From positions 1,054,001 to 1,118,000 of the forward strand of contig CP053157.1 in the NCBI GenBank assembly GCA_014607495.2: a stretch of DNA of 64,000 bases, read 5' to 3'. The notes under the pieces were generated by a model. The model searched no databases. It saw only the letters and a program-made list of their open reading frames with translations, and was not told the origin of the DNA. Source of the DNA: Carposina sasakii. Taxonomy: Eukaryota; Arthropoda; Insecta; Lepidoptera; Carposinidae. The stretch's first letter is position 1, and each line of letters starts with the position of its first letter. The translations under genes and the position numbers were made by a program. Below, piece after piece: positions 42,136-53,297 of the stretch.

Positions 42136-42389
42136 AAAATTACAGTTCAATCGACAGTGTTCGACAACGCATCCCGTTCGAGAAACCGGCGGATTTCATG
42201 CTTTTAGATTTAGTTGAATCGATTTGATTTGTTGATTTGAAACTGAGTGAACGCTATAGTTCCGAAATCAGGCATAGGAGTTACTAGTATTCTATGAAAC
42301 GGAGTCTAGAGTACACGTTTACAAACACCGGCAAATAACCGGTCTTACCGGTTCGATGCGAAGTAGTGTTGCCCAAATGCAAGAACAAG

Positions 42390-42515
42390 ACGAGACTTAG
42401 CCAGTCTTGGTCTTGGTCTTGCGCCAATACACCTGGTCTTGGTCTTGGTCTTGGTCTTGCGCTCCCAGTCTTGGTCTTGGTCTTGGTCTTGCAGCAAGAG
42501 TCTTGCAAGTCTTGC
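42390..42515. repeat. Left subterminal CAAGAC/CTTGGT array of the hAT element
   Basis: Runs of TCTTGG and TCTTGCG (for example 42404-42425 and 42436-42460) with unit length six, ending TCTTGCAAGTCTTGCAA. The counterpart is at 46730-46866. Open frames through it (Lys-Thr and Arg-Pro repeats) are artefacts. Confidence 0.85.
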
Positions 42516-42939
42516 AATTACCTATTAGTCTATTACTATTTATTAAAGTTTACTTTAAATCTTAGAAAAACGTATTAGAATTGACATTGTGAGCTTGAAT
42601 TAACATAGCCATAGTAAAGATCAAGCAGATTAATAAATAACTGAAGATTTGATAAGAAATTCGAAAAATCAACTGACCTATATGTCGTTTTCCATGGAAG
42701 TAACTGTTTCTTAATAAACATTTATGATTTATAAGCTTACATTTGCTAAAACATGTAAAAAAACAAATTAATTACAATAACTTGACTGTATTTTAAAGAA
42801 CAATACTTATCTGTCTAGAAAGAGATTGAACCCTCAACTTATAAGAAATTTAATAAAAGAGTTTTACGATTTATCATTTATTTGAATAAAAAATAAAATA
42901 CAACACAAATCAACAGCTTTATCATTAGGTTATGATACT

Positions 42940-45353
42940 TTATATCAATTCTTTTGACCAAGAATTAATACAAAGTAACCATCTGGCTGACTCATCACTT
43001 AACCTATTTCTATGTTTTCTAATTACTAATGATGCTTTAGAAAATAACCTCTCAGCAGGTACTGAAGTTGCAGGTATTGAGAGAAAATCACGGGTCATTT
43101 TCGATAAAATCGGATACTCTGTCTCATGCGTCCTCCACCAATCTAAAATGTCTTCCGAGCTGGCAGTTCTTGGTTTTCTCAGGTACTCCTCCAACTCGTC
43201 TATCACTAAGCCTTGAAGACAAGATCCAGATGACGTCGAGGGACATTCATAGAGTTTATCAAAGTCTATTACGTCTTCATCTTCATCACATACTTTATTT
43301 TCTTTTTCTGGTAATTCCAGAGATTTGTTCAGTGAGTGTAGACTTTTATATTCTACATAAAGTTCATTGAACTTGCGCAGACTTTCTGTTTTAAGTTGCT
43401 TCCCCCACATTGTCAGGTCAAAAGTCTGAGCCTTATGCCTTGGGTCTAAAATTAAAGAAGTACAATAAATCCAGTTGCTCTTCTTGTAATGTTTAAGCAT
43501 TTTGTCTCGAGCTGCTTGGAAAGCTAGAATGAGCCTTTCATTCACTTCAGATCGATTAGGTTTCTCATCTAACTGTTTTACCATGGATTCAATTTTATCT
43601 AGCAAGAGATTGAATGATACAATGACTAGCGGTAATGTAACATATTTGTCTCCACCAAGTTTTGTACTTAAAAGTTTAAAGTTTATTAGAAATTTATGTA
43701 ATTTTTCGAGTACCTGCCATTCATTAGCTGTGATTTGAAAATCATTCAATTCGGTGACAGAACTGCACAATATGTCAATGCCCGCTCTCACTTTTAAACC
43801 AAATCCAATCATATCATGTGTGGAATTCCATCTCGTTGGACAGTCAAGAATGGCATTTAGATTTGATGGCACGCCAGCTGCTTCACAAGCAGACTGAAAC
43901 TTCTTCTTCACTATCTCACTTCTTTTTATTTTACTGGAAATACTGCGTAACTTTGTTACAGATGTACGCGAGTCAGCAATATTTGGTGCAGATTCTTCAT
44001 CTTCCTCATCCTCAGTTTCGTCTGCATAGTCTTCGTACTGCTGATCTTGCGCGTTAGTGTCAGACTCACAGTGTAATGCTAAGGTCTTTAATAAATCTTG
44101 TACACCAAGGTTTAAAATGTGAGCAAATCACCGGAAATGTTGATTGTCTGAATCAAAGTGTGGCGGCAGCTGTTTGCCCAGTTCAAACATAAATTTGGTA
44201 TTTGCACTTGCGTTGTCGACCGTGATAGCTTGTATTTTATCAATTATGCCATATTCCAATAAACATTCATGGAAAATCGTTGCAATATCTTCCCCAGTAT
44301 GTCGACCGCGTGATGGTATAAAATCAAGAACTACAGATCGATACTTCCATTCGTTGTCTATATAATGAATAGTAACCCCGTAGTAACTCCTACCAGCAAT
44401 TGACGTCCACCCATCAATGGTAAACGACATTTTAGATGATAATTGTTGAAGTCGTTCCTTGAGATTCAATTGGAGCTCTTCAAATCGCTCTTTGACTTTC
44501 CTTCTAAGTGTAGACCTTTTAGGAAACACCATATTAGGGCAAATACGTCGAAAATATACTTGTGTAGCTTCGTCATCGAAAAATGAGAAGGGAAGATATT
44601 TTTTCACCACCCAATCAACTGTAGCTGTCGTGATGTTGTCACTGCTGTTTTCCGACTGAAACAAAACAATAAATCTTATGTTATTATTTAAAACATACTA
44701 GGTTTGAGCGTATAAGAGGAGGAGGTTTGTTGTTGTTAAATCGAGAAAATCGTTAAATTGATATTTGTTATATTAAGGTTGCACTGTACTGTAATTTACC
44801 AAAATAAAGTACTTACTTGTTACTGGCCGATTAAATGAAAATATGGGTGTTTATAAAAAATATTTAAGACGATAATTACATACTTAATATGTCGCACCCC
44901 TAGATGAAAACACCACTTACTCAAAAATACTTACGTAAGTTAATGGCGTTTTTGAAAGTATCGCATGAATAGCTACGCGGAGTTAAAATTCTTTTAACTG
45001 TTAAAAAAATATTCTTACCTGTCCACTTCTTCCAGCGGTTACTAAAAAGCTTGTGATATCTCCACTTAATTTTGGTTTAACAGGAAGAAATATTTCTGAT
45101 TCCTTTTGTGGAAAGATATTAGATGTTTCCTTAAGCCTGAAGTGTTTCTGTTTTTCATTTTTATTTCAATCTTTTTATGTTGGCACAATTTACACAAGGC
45201 AGTTTGGGATGCATGAATTATTTCGAAAAACTCCTCAAATTTGCTTTTGGGTCTTTTAGATCTGTGACTCAAACTCTCGTTACTCGGACTAGAATAATTT
45301 GAATCTTCGTCACTCATATTAAATTGTACACGTGATACGTTTTTAGAAAACAA
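42940..45353 (-). pseudogene. hAT transposase with BED finger, two disabling lesions
   Basis: Exon 1 (45353-45019) encodes a BED zinc finger (CKLC .. KHLISFH) and exon 2 (44655-42940) the catalytic protein; the 363-bp intron has donor CAG/GTAAGAA and acceptor TTTGTTTCAG. Visible motifs: TIDGWTSIAGRSYYGV and TVDNASANTKF (catalytic Asp regions), CPTRWNSTHDM, and the hATC dimerisation end (WWRTHETEYPILSKM, SIPATSVPAERLFSKA). Lesions: (1) a one-base loss in the A-run just after the finger (about 45120), which shifts the frame for the last ~35 codons of exon 1; (2) TGA at 44125-44127 where hAT proteins have the Cys of the HFRCFAHILNL motif. Everything else is open, so inactivation is recent. Confidence 0.92.
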
Positions 45354-45667
45354 CGAGAATTAGTAAAAACAATTATTAAGTTAGACTCGAAGCACAGCTC
45401 AATTGGAAATGACTGGAATTAAAATAATTCGTATTATGAAGTATAAATAAATGAAGTACGTTTCCTTGCTTTCTACCGCGCCGCCTCGCCACGTGCCGGC
45501 TCTATGAAAAGGATAGGATGCCGCCGCAAATCAAACGATGCCGCGTGCGGCGTACAAACACACACTAAATATTACCTACTTGTACAGACGCGACGCGTGA
45601 ATAAAATATATGTAAAGAATTAGTGCCAATCACTATTCTTTACATATAAGTGAATGTTTTGGCGTAC

Positions 45668-45812
45668 ATCTATACTAATATTATAAAGCTGAAGAGTTCG
45701 TTTGTATGTTTGATGACAGAAGTTTTAAAATAAATAAATAAATCCTGAACGTCACTATACCTCCAAAGTTACTATTCCTCGTGGACGAAGTCGCGGGCAC
45801 AGCTAGTAAATA
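45668..45812 (+). repeat. Helitron-like repeat nested in the hAT element
   Basis: CTATACTAATATTATAAAGCTGAAGAGTTCG at the start and CCTCGTGGACGAAGTCGCGGGCACAGCTAGTA at the end, a short internally deleted copy. A hairpin TATATGTAAAGAATTAGTG / CACTATTCTTTACATATA lies just before it (45607-45648). Confidence 0.65.
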
Positions 45813-46729
45813 CTTACTCTCATCATCTCTCTCAGAGATATTCGGGCTGGTAAGTAATACAAAACTCTAAAAAATCGCAGGCTTTTTATTTTATTAGTAG
45901 GTAAGTACCTACGCTTTTTATATTATTTTATTAGTTTTGTAGAATTTTTTTACACGTTTCAAGTATATTTAAAAGTGGCTACAATATTTATCAAACGGGT
46001 GATATTTGAACACTTTTTTGCTATTTTTTCTTGTAAAAACTTAAGAAATATAATGACTAAATGTACAATAATAGTACCTAAGTAATTAGTTTAAAACCAT
46101 ATAAGTAATCAATATTATAATATATACTTACTAGAATGAATTATTATGATATCTACTACCTATCCTTACCATTTTATCCTAATCATAATACTACTTGCGT
46201 GATCAGTATAATGTATTCATTTTCATTCTAAGCACTCTGAAACTTATTTATTCTTTGGAACACCTGTAGGTACTCTTAAAATTCGAAATTATTTTGCATG
46301 AGTATACCTACGCCCTATGGCGGCAATCAAATAGTGTCAAATGTTATGATTTCGGCGTGGCGGCAACGATTGTTTTAGATTTCAAAAGAAGCCGCCGGCG
46401 CGTGTATCATAAGTTCATAACCATGTACTTCCGAAAAGCGGCAAATTTCTTTGAGAAGTAAGTACAAAACCTTTGATGCCGCATTATCAAAGTGCCGATG
46501 GTTAAAACATAACTATGCATGCACTCAGTTTGATTTTAATAGATATTTTTTTATTCGCTATGTTTATGGTATTAGTCGTAATGCGCATAGGTCCAGTTTT
46601 TCATATTCTTTGATACAGTTTTTTGCGTCTCATAGAATTCCTAAGCGTACCTACCTATACACCGAACTGTTACACCTAACTACTCCGTGAAATAGCGCTA
46701 AGTCCTAGCTGCAAGACGCAAGAGTCTTG

Positions 46730-46866
46730 CAGGCTATGTCTTGTTCTTGCTCAAGTCTTGCACGGTCAGTCTTGGTCTTGGTCTTGCTAAAAATACGCGG
46801 TCTTGTTCTTGGTCTTGGTCTTGCAAAAACGCAAGAACAAGACCAAGACTGCAAGACCAAGACTGA
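46730..46866. repeat. Right subterminal CAAGAC/CTTGGT array of the hAT element
   Basis: GTCTTGGTCTTGGTCTTGC blocks at 46769 and 46801, then inverted ACAAGACCAAGACTGCAAGAC before the terminal repeat. Both orientations occur at this end, unlike the mostly single orientation at the left. Confidence 0.85.
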
Positions 46867-46889
46867 ATTTGGGCAACACTAATGCGAAG

Positions 46890-47717
46890 TGGCCGCTCTA
46901 TCCGTTTCTGGGAACCGTAACTTTGGTGAGCTTCCCGGAACGACAGTGCTGTAGGGCTGGCTATCAGTACTTTTTTTGTGACTATTTTTTGTATTACTTT
47001 AATAAATTAATTGTAAAATAGTGTAACTAACACAACAGCGTCGCTAGTAGAGAGTTTATTTTACCTTAGGGCAAAATCAATTTGTAGAGTATCAGGTATA
47101 ATGCAAAAAATCTTAAGATCGGCTTGGGTGTTTAGAGTAAAAAGCTTTCAGTTGTCAGTTTATGCAATTATTGCAAAAATATTGCAAGTTTGCGTGTACC
47201 TATAGTCTAGGTAGACGGACAATTGAATTCGTCCGCTGCAAGTAGTTTTGAGTTGTGGGTTTCTAATAATGATCCTTTGATGAGAATGGGATCCTTTTTG
47301 TTTACCCAAACCCAACAAACAGAAATGCCGAGAAGTGAGTGACTGGACATTGTCTCTGGGATTTTCCATTTCGAAAAAAAGTCAAGATCCCTGTGCCCGG
47401 TCTACTTAATCCGGGATGTGTCAGCTATGGACTGTGTTTTGAGAAAAGGTCTCTGATTTCCTATCTAATACATACATAGGTTTGTAATATTACGGTTTCA
47501 CACAACACCTTCAGTGTTCCAAGTTCCGTCTGACAACAGAATGTTATAAACCTACCGAAACTATATTGATAAGAAAGTCCGACGAATTTCAGAAAGGACA
47601 ATAAAAGTGTACGTATCTACAGTAGGTAAAGCTACGTAAATTAGCAGATATGATTTGTAAGGATCTTCTTAGGAAAAACTGACTAGACCCGTAAGCTGAT
47701 TATGTCAGTAAAGAACT
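46890..47717. other. No recognisable gene
   Basis: Flank of the hAT insertion; nothing supported. Confidence 0.4.
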
Positions 47718-47831
47718 TGCAAAGCAATGCGATCGCGAAAATTGTGAATGTGTGACGTATTGTCCTCCATGCCTCCCACTCGCCCGCCACGCACGCACAC
47801 TCACAATTTTCGCGATGGCATTGCTTTGGCT
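47718..47831. mobile_element. Foldback hairpin (114 bp)
   Basis: CAAAGCAATGCGATCGCGAAAATTGTGA pairs with TCACAATTTTCGCGATGGCATTGCTTTG. A related half (AGCAAAGCGATAGCGAAAATTGTAC) is at 63928. Confidence 0.75.
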
Positions 47832-48394
47832 TTACTTCAAGTGACGGATTCCCCGTGCTATGTTCCTTTTCTCACAGTATTTATTGAGGCAAGTGCCAAC
47901 CCTACCGCAATTCTACCCCGACAGAGACGCACTGTCGACTAATACCGAATACCGACGTCCAATATACGTGATAGACGAGACGTTGCGCATTAGTACCTGC
48001 TAATTGCAATGTAGCGAACAAGCATGCTTTGAGCGAAATTTCTCGGTGTACTAGCAGCGCAGCGACTTATAGGAAGTGTGCTTAATCACTATTTTCTAGC
48101 TTGGTCCTTGTTTGATCCAAATCTTACTACGGTAGGTGAAGTAGGTCTATTACTTTTTTTAGGCTATCATGATGACATCCTCCAATAGGAAGCCTTCATT
48201 ATACGTGTTCTTTAAGCAACGTGATCAAGTCTAGCAGCTATTGGAAGATGTGTCGTGGTATGCGTAATAAAGATAATAGCTTTGCGTAGTTTTAAGTTAG
48301 CTAGAGAATTTAACTTCCTGTTTTACTAATACTCGTAATACTTTGACTCGATGCATTAAATGCATCACAATATAAAATATACTTCTGGCTATAG

Positions 48395-48780
48395 TAGGGT
48401 TGCCATCTGAAAACATTGAAAACCAGGATTTGAGGAAGAAATACCAGGACATTTCGATTAAAAGCCAGGACTATACATGTGCGAGACCAGTGACAATACG
48501 ATTGGAGGGAGTTAGTGGCGTGCGAATTTCAAAACATAGGTCTTTAACACATTCAGTGCCGGTTACTATGTATTTGCTTCTTTTAGGCTTTCTAGAGGTA
48601 CCGCTGACGCTTATTTGCCCGATGTCGATGTCGGCGGCACCCTTATAATCTGCCGACAGCGAATGTGTCAGGACTTTAAAACTTAGGACGATGCTTATAA
48701 ACTATCCAGGACAGCCGGGGTGTCCTGACACTCCAAAAAGCAGGACATGTCCTGGGAAAACAGGACGGTTGGCAACCCTA
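48395..48780. mobile_element. hAT-like MITE with perfect 8-bp target duplication
   Basis: Ends TAGGGTTGCCATC and, inverted, TAGGGTTGCCAAC. GGCTATAG is duplicated exactly (48387-48394, 48781-48788). CAGGAC words recur near both ends (CCAGGACATTTCG, AAGCCAGGAC, GCAGGACATGTCC, ACAGGACGG), paralleling the CAAGAC arrays of the large hAT element, though the sequences differ. Confidence 0.9.
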
Positions 48781-48788
48781 GGCTATAG

Positions 48789-50786
48789 GTGTACCTACTC
48801 TTTCGACTATAGCCTTGCCTAGAACCTTCACTTTGAAATTGCAACTTTGTATAGTCATAAAATAAGTGCATCAAAGTATTGATTACAAAGTGTAGCTTTA
48901 CTATAAAATGATACACAGACAGAGTTCTGTATAAAATGAAATATTTGTTGGGTTTCGAACGCTTGCGATATTTTAAATGCGATAGCAGTAAATAGGTAGA
49001 GGTACTACGTGTGGCGATACAATCACCTCTCACCTTCAGCGTTCCATAGGCACTGAATCCGAAAAAACACGAACTTACCTATAGATACTTTGTAAGTGCT
49101 TTTCGCACTCTCCATGAAAGAAAACCGTTCCGTGACGGCACGGTTCGATTTCTCTTTTCTTTTCAAAATGGAGTACCACTATTTTCCTTGAGAAGGTTCA
49201 GGATTGAATTAATTGATTTAACGATTTGTTTGTATTTATACTAAACTAGGTATTTGTCGATAATTTAGCAGGAGTTTCATTATGAACTTTGCTGTCGCTA
49301 ACTTTGTTACATTATCTAAACCTCCTACATACTGTTTGTTGTACTCGTTCGTTAAATCAATGTTACTTTAATATCCTTTACATGTAGACACGGTTGGGTT
49401 CCCCAAATGGGATAGCCAGAACTGTAGGATCATAAAGGAGATCCCCACGTTTAGCATAGCCCTTAGGTTAGAGTATTATCGTGAATTAGAAACAAACATC
49501 AGCTCATCCATCCAAACTTCCTCATTATTTATAATAACTAGATATAACACTATGTTCAAAACATGACGGTTCAAACTAGGCGGTACGCGTCACGCCGCTG
49601 GTTTTCCATCACTTTTCTGCTTGGTTTCCTCTCTAATGCCAGTATAAAATGTAGTAAAAAATAAAATATTGCTCACTGAGCTTTCCATGGACGGGCGCAT
49701 TCGGCGAACGCTTAGCGTCCACCTATTGTATGGAGATCAGACTACCATAGATTATGTAACGCCGAACGACCATGTTTTTGTTAAAGCCAACGTGTTCGAA
49801 ACCTACTCAGAGTAAGCCGAAAATACGATCGTAAATATAAATGAATCACTTTTTTGTTGAATTAACTGCGCACAATGGATGCACTGTCATGTTCGAAGTT
49901 ATTCGATCGTTTATTTTTAAATTGGTTGTAATTTCTTGAATGATTAACTTTTTTGTATTGCCTTTTGTGTTGGCTAGTATTTTGCTTTAATACACCTTCT
50001 TTGACTGTAAAATATTCAATGGAACTGCTAATTCTATTAACAAGTATTTCACTTAATGAAATCAAATACTTTTGCCATTGGGTACTTTGTTCGTAACTTA
50101 TCCCTAGTTTCGTTACGATGCATATTTGTAAAATTATGTTCTTCAAAATGCATTTACATACCTTAGCTTAGCCAAATTATAGTTTGTCTGGCGTATTCTA
50201 ACTCGATATTATACGATATTATAGTACATAATAATATAAAAGTGATATTTAGTTTGATAAAAAGGCGCGTTAAAAAGCTGGCCTATTCAGTTAAGAACTT
50301 CGAGGTTTGTGTATTTCGGCGGAATATTTTTGGTCCGGATTCATTACCTTCTCTAATAAACAATAGGTACATATAACATGTAAAGTACAAATTGTGCTGC
50401 ACAATGACGTTGGTCTTCGCGTCTTTGGGTCCGTGTCGTGTCCTCACCTAACCTGCCTTTAGGCAGTAGGTAATACAGTCGGCCTGACATTCACATCTGC
50501 ATTCCCTTAATCTGTGACGCGCCGGTGCATGTTAAAGATATGCAAGTCGATAACGTCACAGCCGCGGGGCGGACGGTTCGCGCCCACGCCTATGACGTCA
50601 TTGGTGATAGCAAGCGTACTAATCACCTATTTGACTCCCACTGCTGGGACTATTAAAATGTTGGGACACTGTTTGAATATCCTATATGTATTTTGCTATC
50701 TTTGAGCATTGTTCATTTTGGGATGATCTTAGATTAGGCAATCGATTCTTAGCCTTAATGGACGAGGTTCTGACGCTGATAGTTTA
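48789..50786. other. No gene; repeat D fragment and a GC/CRE-like patch
   Basis: An inverted repeat D fragment (GGGATAGCCAGAACTGTAGG) is at about 49390-49470. 50500-50620 is unusually GC-rich with ATAACGTCACAG and ATGACGTCATTGG. A 94-codon AT-rich minus-strand frame (49862-50146) has no domain signal. Confidence 0.4.
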
Positions 50787-50922
50787 ATACATACATACAT
50801 ACATACATAATCACGCCTTTATCCCTTACGGGGTAGGCAGAGCACCAAGGGCCGATAGAATCACATGGTGCCACTTCTAACCAATTTTGAGGGTATAGTT
50901 GAGTTGTACAAGTTCGGTTGAT
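50787..50922 (-). mobile_element. SINE2 copy, 5-prime truncated
   Basis: (CATA)n, AATCACGCCTTTATCCCTTACGG, GTAGGCAGAGCACCAAGGGCC and TTTTGAGGGTATAGTTGAG, then stops at AGTTCGGTTGATAG. Truncation at the distal end is typical of target-primed insertion. TGATAG occurs on both sides. Confidence 0.8.
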
Positions 50923-51904
50923 AGCGTAATATAATAATAGGTACTTACGTATTATAATGACTCGGAGACGTTTCCCTTTGGATTCGTCACCGGTAGCTAA
51001 ATTGTGAAACGCGGTGGTAGGGTCACCCCTTACCACGTGGGACTTACCTACACTTCGTAATAGGCTAGCTGGTGAAAAGTTGGTGTGTAATTTATTTGCA
51101 TTCTTCTGCCCAACCAACCTCTTTGGAGGATAATGGGCGTGCCCAGGGATTTGGTATCTCCTCTGGCGTGACTGTATTTCCTAGCCACCTCGCTAGGTTT
51201 CTTTTTTATCACTCCCGAACCTTAAAAACTTGTTTTCTACCACCTAGTTTTCCACGCGGACAGAGAAATAACAGAAAGTACTAGGTGCTCATAATATGCG
51301 AGGCACTTGTACATGTATGCTGTTATCTGACACTGACAGCATGTTATCACACGCACTTTCAATTTCAAACAGTTGACAACTTAACTAATACCTAGGTACC
51401 TTTCACGGAAAATATCCTCGAGTGTAATGCCAACCTTGCAGTGACGGTTTAAGTTTTAATTTATAATGCACAACTATATTTAATAACAGTAGGCTTTGTC
51501 AAATGTATATCTGCACAAGCTACAGATACCTGCAAAATGCTATAATACATTATTAGGCTTCGCAATTTATATATATTTGTATAACATTAAATGTTTTGTC
51601 CAGAACGACTGACTGGTGGATCAACGCACAGTCTAAACCGCTGATTTTAGAGATATATATATAACACTGGTAGGGCGTGTTCTGACATCGGTTAAGAAAC
51701 GATATACCAAAATTCCTACGAGAACGGAAATCATAAAGTAAACTCGGCCGAAATCGTATCTTTCAATAGATGGATAGGAGACATAGGGGATACGCGTATA
51801 TTGTGATTTGTCTTTGTCAGTGTAAGTAGTTCTTAAGTTATTTTTATTTTATTTTATTTTTTCATGTTATTCGTTTTTATTGTACGGCCCTAAGCTTTTC
51901 TGTA
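50923..51904. other. No recognisable gene
   Basis: No coding pattern or element boundary found. Confidence 0.4.
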
Positions 51905-51998
51905 GTAATTGGGTTAACTGGTAGAAAATGCTATATTGCATTAAGTTCGCTCATGTACAAAAATTATTTTTGTGTACAATAAAGCGTTTTATTATTAT
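51905..51998 (+). mobile_element. LINE/SINE 3-prime terminus
   Basis: ACTGGTAGAAAATGC..GCATTAAGTTCGC, TTTTTGTGTACAATAAAGCG and a (TTA)n tail form the 3-prime end shared by many lepidopteran retroposons. No coding part is attached. Confidence 0.55.
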
Positions 51999-52471
51999 TA
52001 TTATGGATTACGTAGATGTTTGTCTCAGAATAGCCTCCAGCTGCCACTGGTTTGAAGGAACAACTCTTGTCTCTCTCGACGCAGTTTTTCTGCACATATC
52101 AACCTGCCAGACTCTTAAGAAAGAACTTTAATATCCCGTTACAATTTATTGTGAAACATAAAGGTATAATTTTCCAGCAAACATAAAAGTTTTAAGGACT
52201 TTGTTCCGTGCAGTTTTTACCTTTAAAACTTGTAGTTTGTACTTAAATTGTCTACTATTATGTGCAGTCTACGAATATAGTGTGTATATTTAGTATTTAT
52301 GTGTACCTTGTAGGAATGTTGTGTTGTAGCTATCGTTAGTCATTCTGTTTGTTCTGTTAATTTCTAAGAACATAGCAAAGAGTTAAGGAAATTGCTAATT
52401 AAATGTGTCTCTAAGAAAATGGATGTTTTTGTGTAGTATGTACTACATACTTACTTTAAATGATGAATATA

Positions 52472-52725
52472 CAGGGTGTAACAGAAAGGGTATGTTAAGC
52501 GAAAAGCTATGTAAATAGCCCACTATAGAGCTCCTATTTCCAAAATTTGAGACTCGAAATCATATTTTTATTTTTCAAGATTGTATGGACATTCCTGAGT
52601 TGTTTCGGAATTCTTCATACTATCTGGAAAAATATAAATGTGAATTTGAGTCTGAAATTTTGGAAATAGGTTCTCTATAGTGGGCTTTTTACATAGCTTT
52701 TCGCTTAACTTTCTGTTACACCCTG
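52472..52725. mobile_element. TA-flanked Tc1/mariner-like MITE, complete
   Basis: CAGGGTGTAACAGAAAG.GTATG.. with a long inverted partner (TTAACTTTCTGTTACACCCTG). Paired inner blocks GCGAAAAGCTATGTAAA and CCCACTATAGAG extend the arms to about 75 bp. TA flanks both ends. This is the reference copy for the element at 1-2321. Confidence 0.85.
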
Positions 52726-52728
52726 TAT

Positions 52729-52975
52729 CCCAACTAATATTATAAATGCGAAAGTAACTCTGTCTGTCTGTCTGTCTGTCTGTTACGCTTTCCCGCTTAA
52801 ACCTCGCAACCGATTTTGATGAAATTGGGTACAGACAATCTTTAGACCCTGAGACAGAACATAGGCTACTTTTTATTTCGAAAAAATATCATATAAATAT
52901 TTTAATCGGGTTTATATCAACATTTTGTTTTTTTTTGCAGTCCACGCGGACGGAGTCGCGGGCGTCCACTATAAT
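52729..52975 (+). mobile_element. Helitron-like repeat with GTCT microsatellite
   Basis: CCAACTAATATTATAAATGCGAAAGT, (CTGT)n at 52760-52785, CATAGGCTACTTTTTAT and GCAGTCCACGCGGACGGAGTCGCGGGCG. It is joined almost directly to the right end of the MITE before it, so one inserted next to the other. Confidence 0.65.
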
Positions 52976-53024
52976 AAATAAATGTATAATAAATAACATC
53001 CGCTAAATTGCTATCTCAATGTGT

Positions 53025-53297
53025 ATTAATACACACATACATATAATCACGCCTTTATCCCTTACGAGGTAGGCAGAGCACCAAGGGCCGATAGAACCAC
53101 ATGGTGCCACTTCTGACCAATTTTGAGGGTATAGTTGAGATGTACAAGTTCGGTTAGTAGTGACAGGTGGTCAGCCCATCGCCTACAAAACACACCAAGA
53201 CCCTCTTGTCCCTCTACTGACTTGTACAGTATGCCCGGGAAGAGAAGCAGCTGTAGTATTATACGTTTTTTTCACTCCCAGAGCAGCATAGAAGATT
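53025..53297 (-). mobile_element. SINE2 copy, fullest in the window
   Basis: Same start as 36625 and adds GACAGGTGGTCAGCCCATCG, ACACACCAAGACCCTC and CTGACTTGTACAG before CCCGGGAAGAGAAGCAGC. TATTAAT occurs on both sides and may be the target duplication. Confidence 0.8.

Larger units (their letters stand above)
42364..46881 (-). mobile_element. hAT transposon, nearly complete, 4518 bp
   Basis: The left end TAGTGTTGCCCAAAT and right end ATTTGGGCAACACTA are perfect 15-bp inverted repeats. The target duplication ATGCGAAG is exact (42356-42363 and 46882-46889). Arrays of the hexamer CTTGGT/ACCAAG (CAAGAC words) lie just inside both ends. The transposase gene runs on the minus strand (42940-45353). 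A Helitron-like repeat (45668-45812) is nested on the promoter side. Perfect ends and few lesions imply a young insertion. Confidence 0.95.

Noticed and set aside
42284..42578. Open frames with Lys-Thr / Arg-Pro / Leu-Val repeats
   Set aside because: They are translations of the CTTGGT hexamer array at the hAT end, not proteins.
49862..50146. 94-codon minus-strand frame
   Set aside because: AT-rich, Asn/Lys/Ser-rich text without motif or splice context; expected by chance in such DNA.
50787..50812. CATA microsatellite considered as an independent repeat or array
   Set aside because: It is the tail of SINE2; similar runs at 36629 and 55292 are tails of related retroposons. No CRISPR-like spaced repeats occur in the window.
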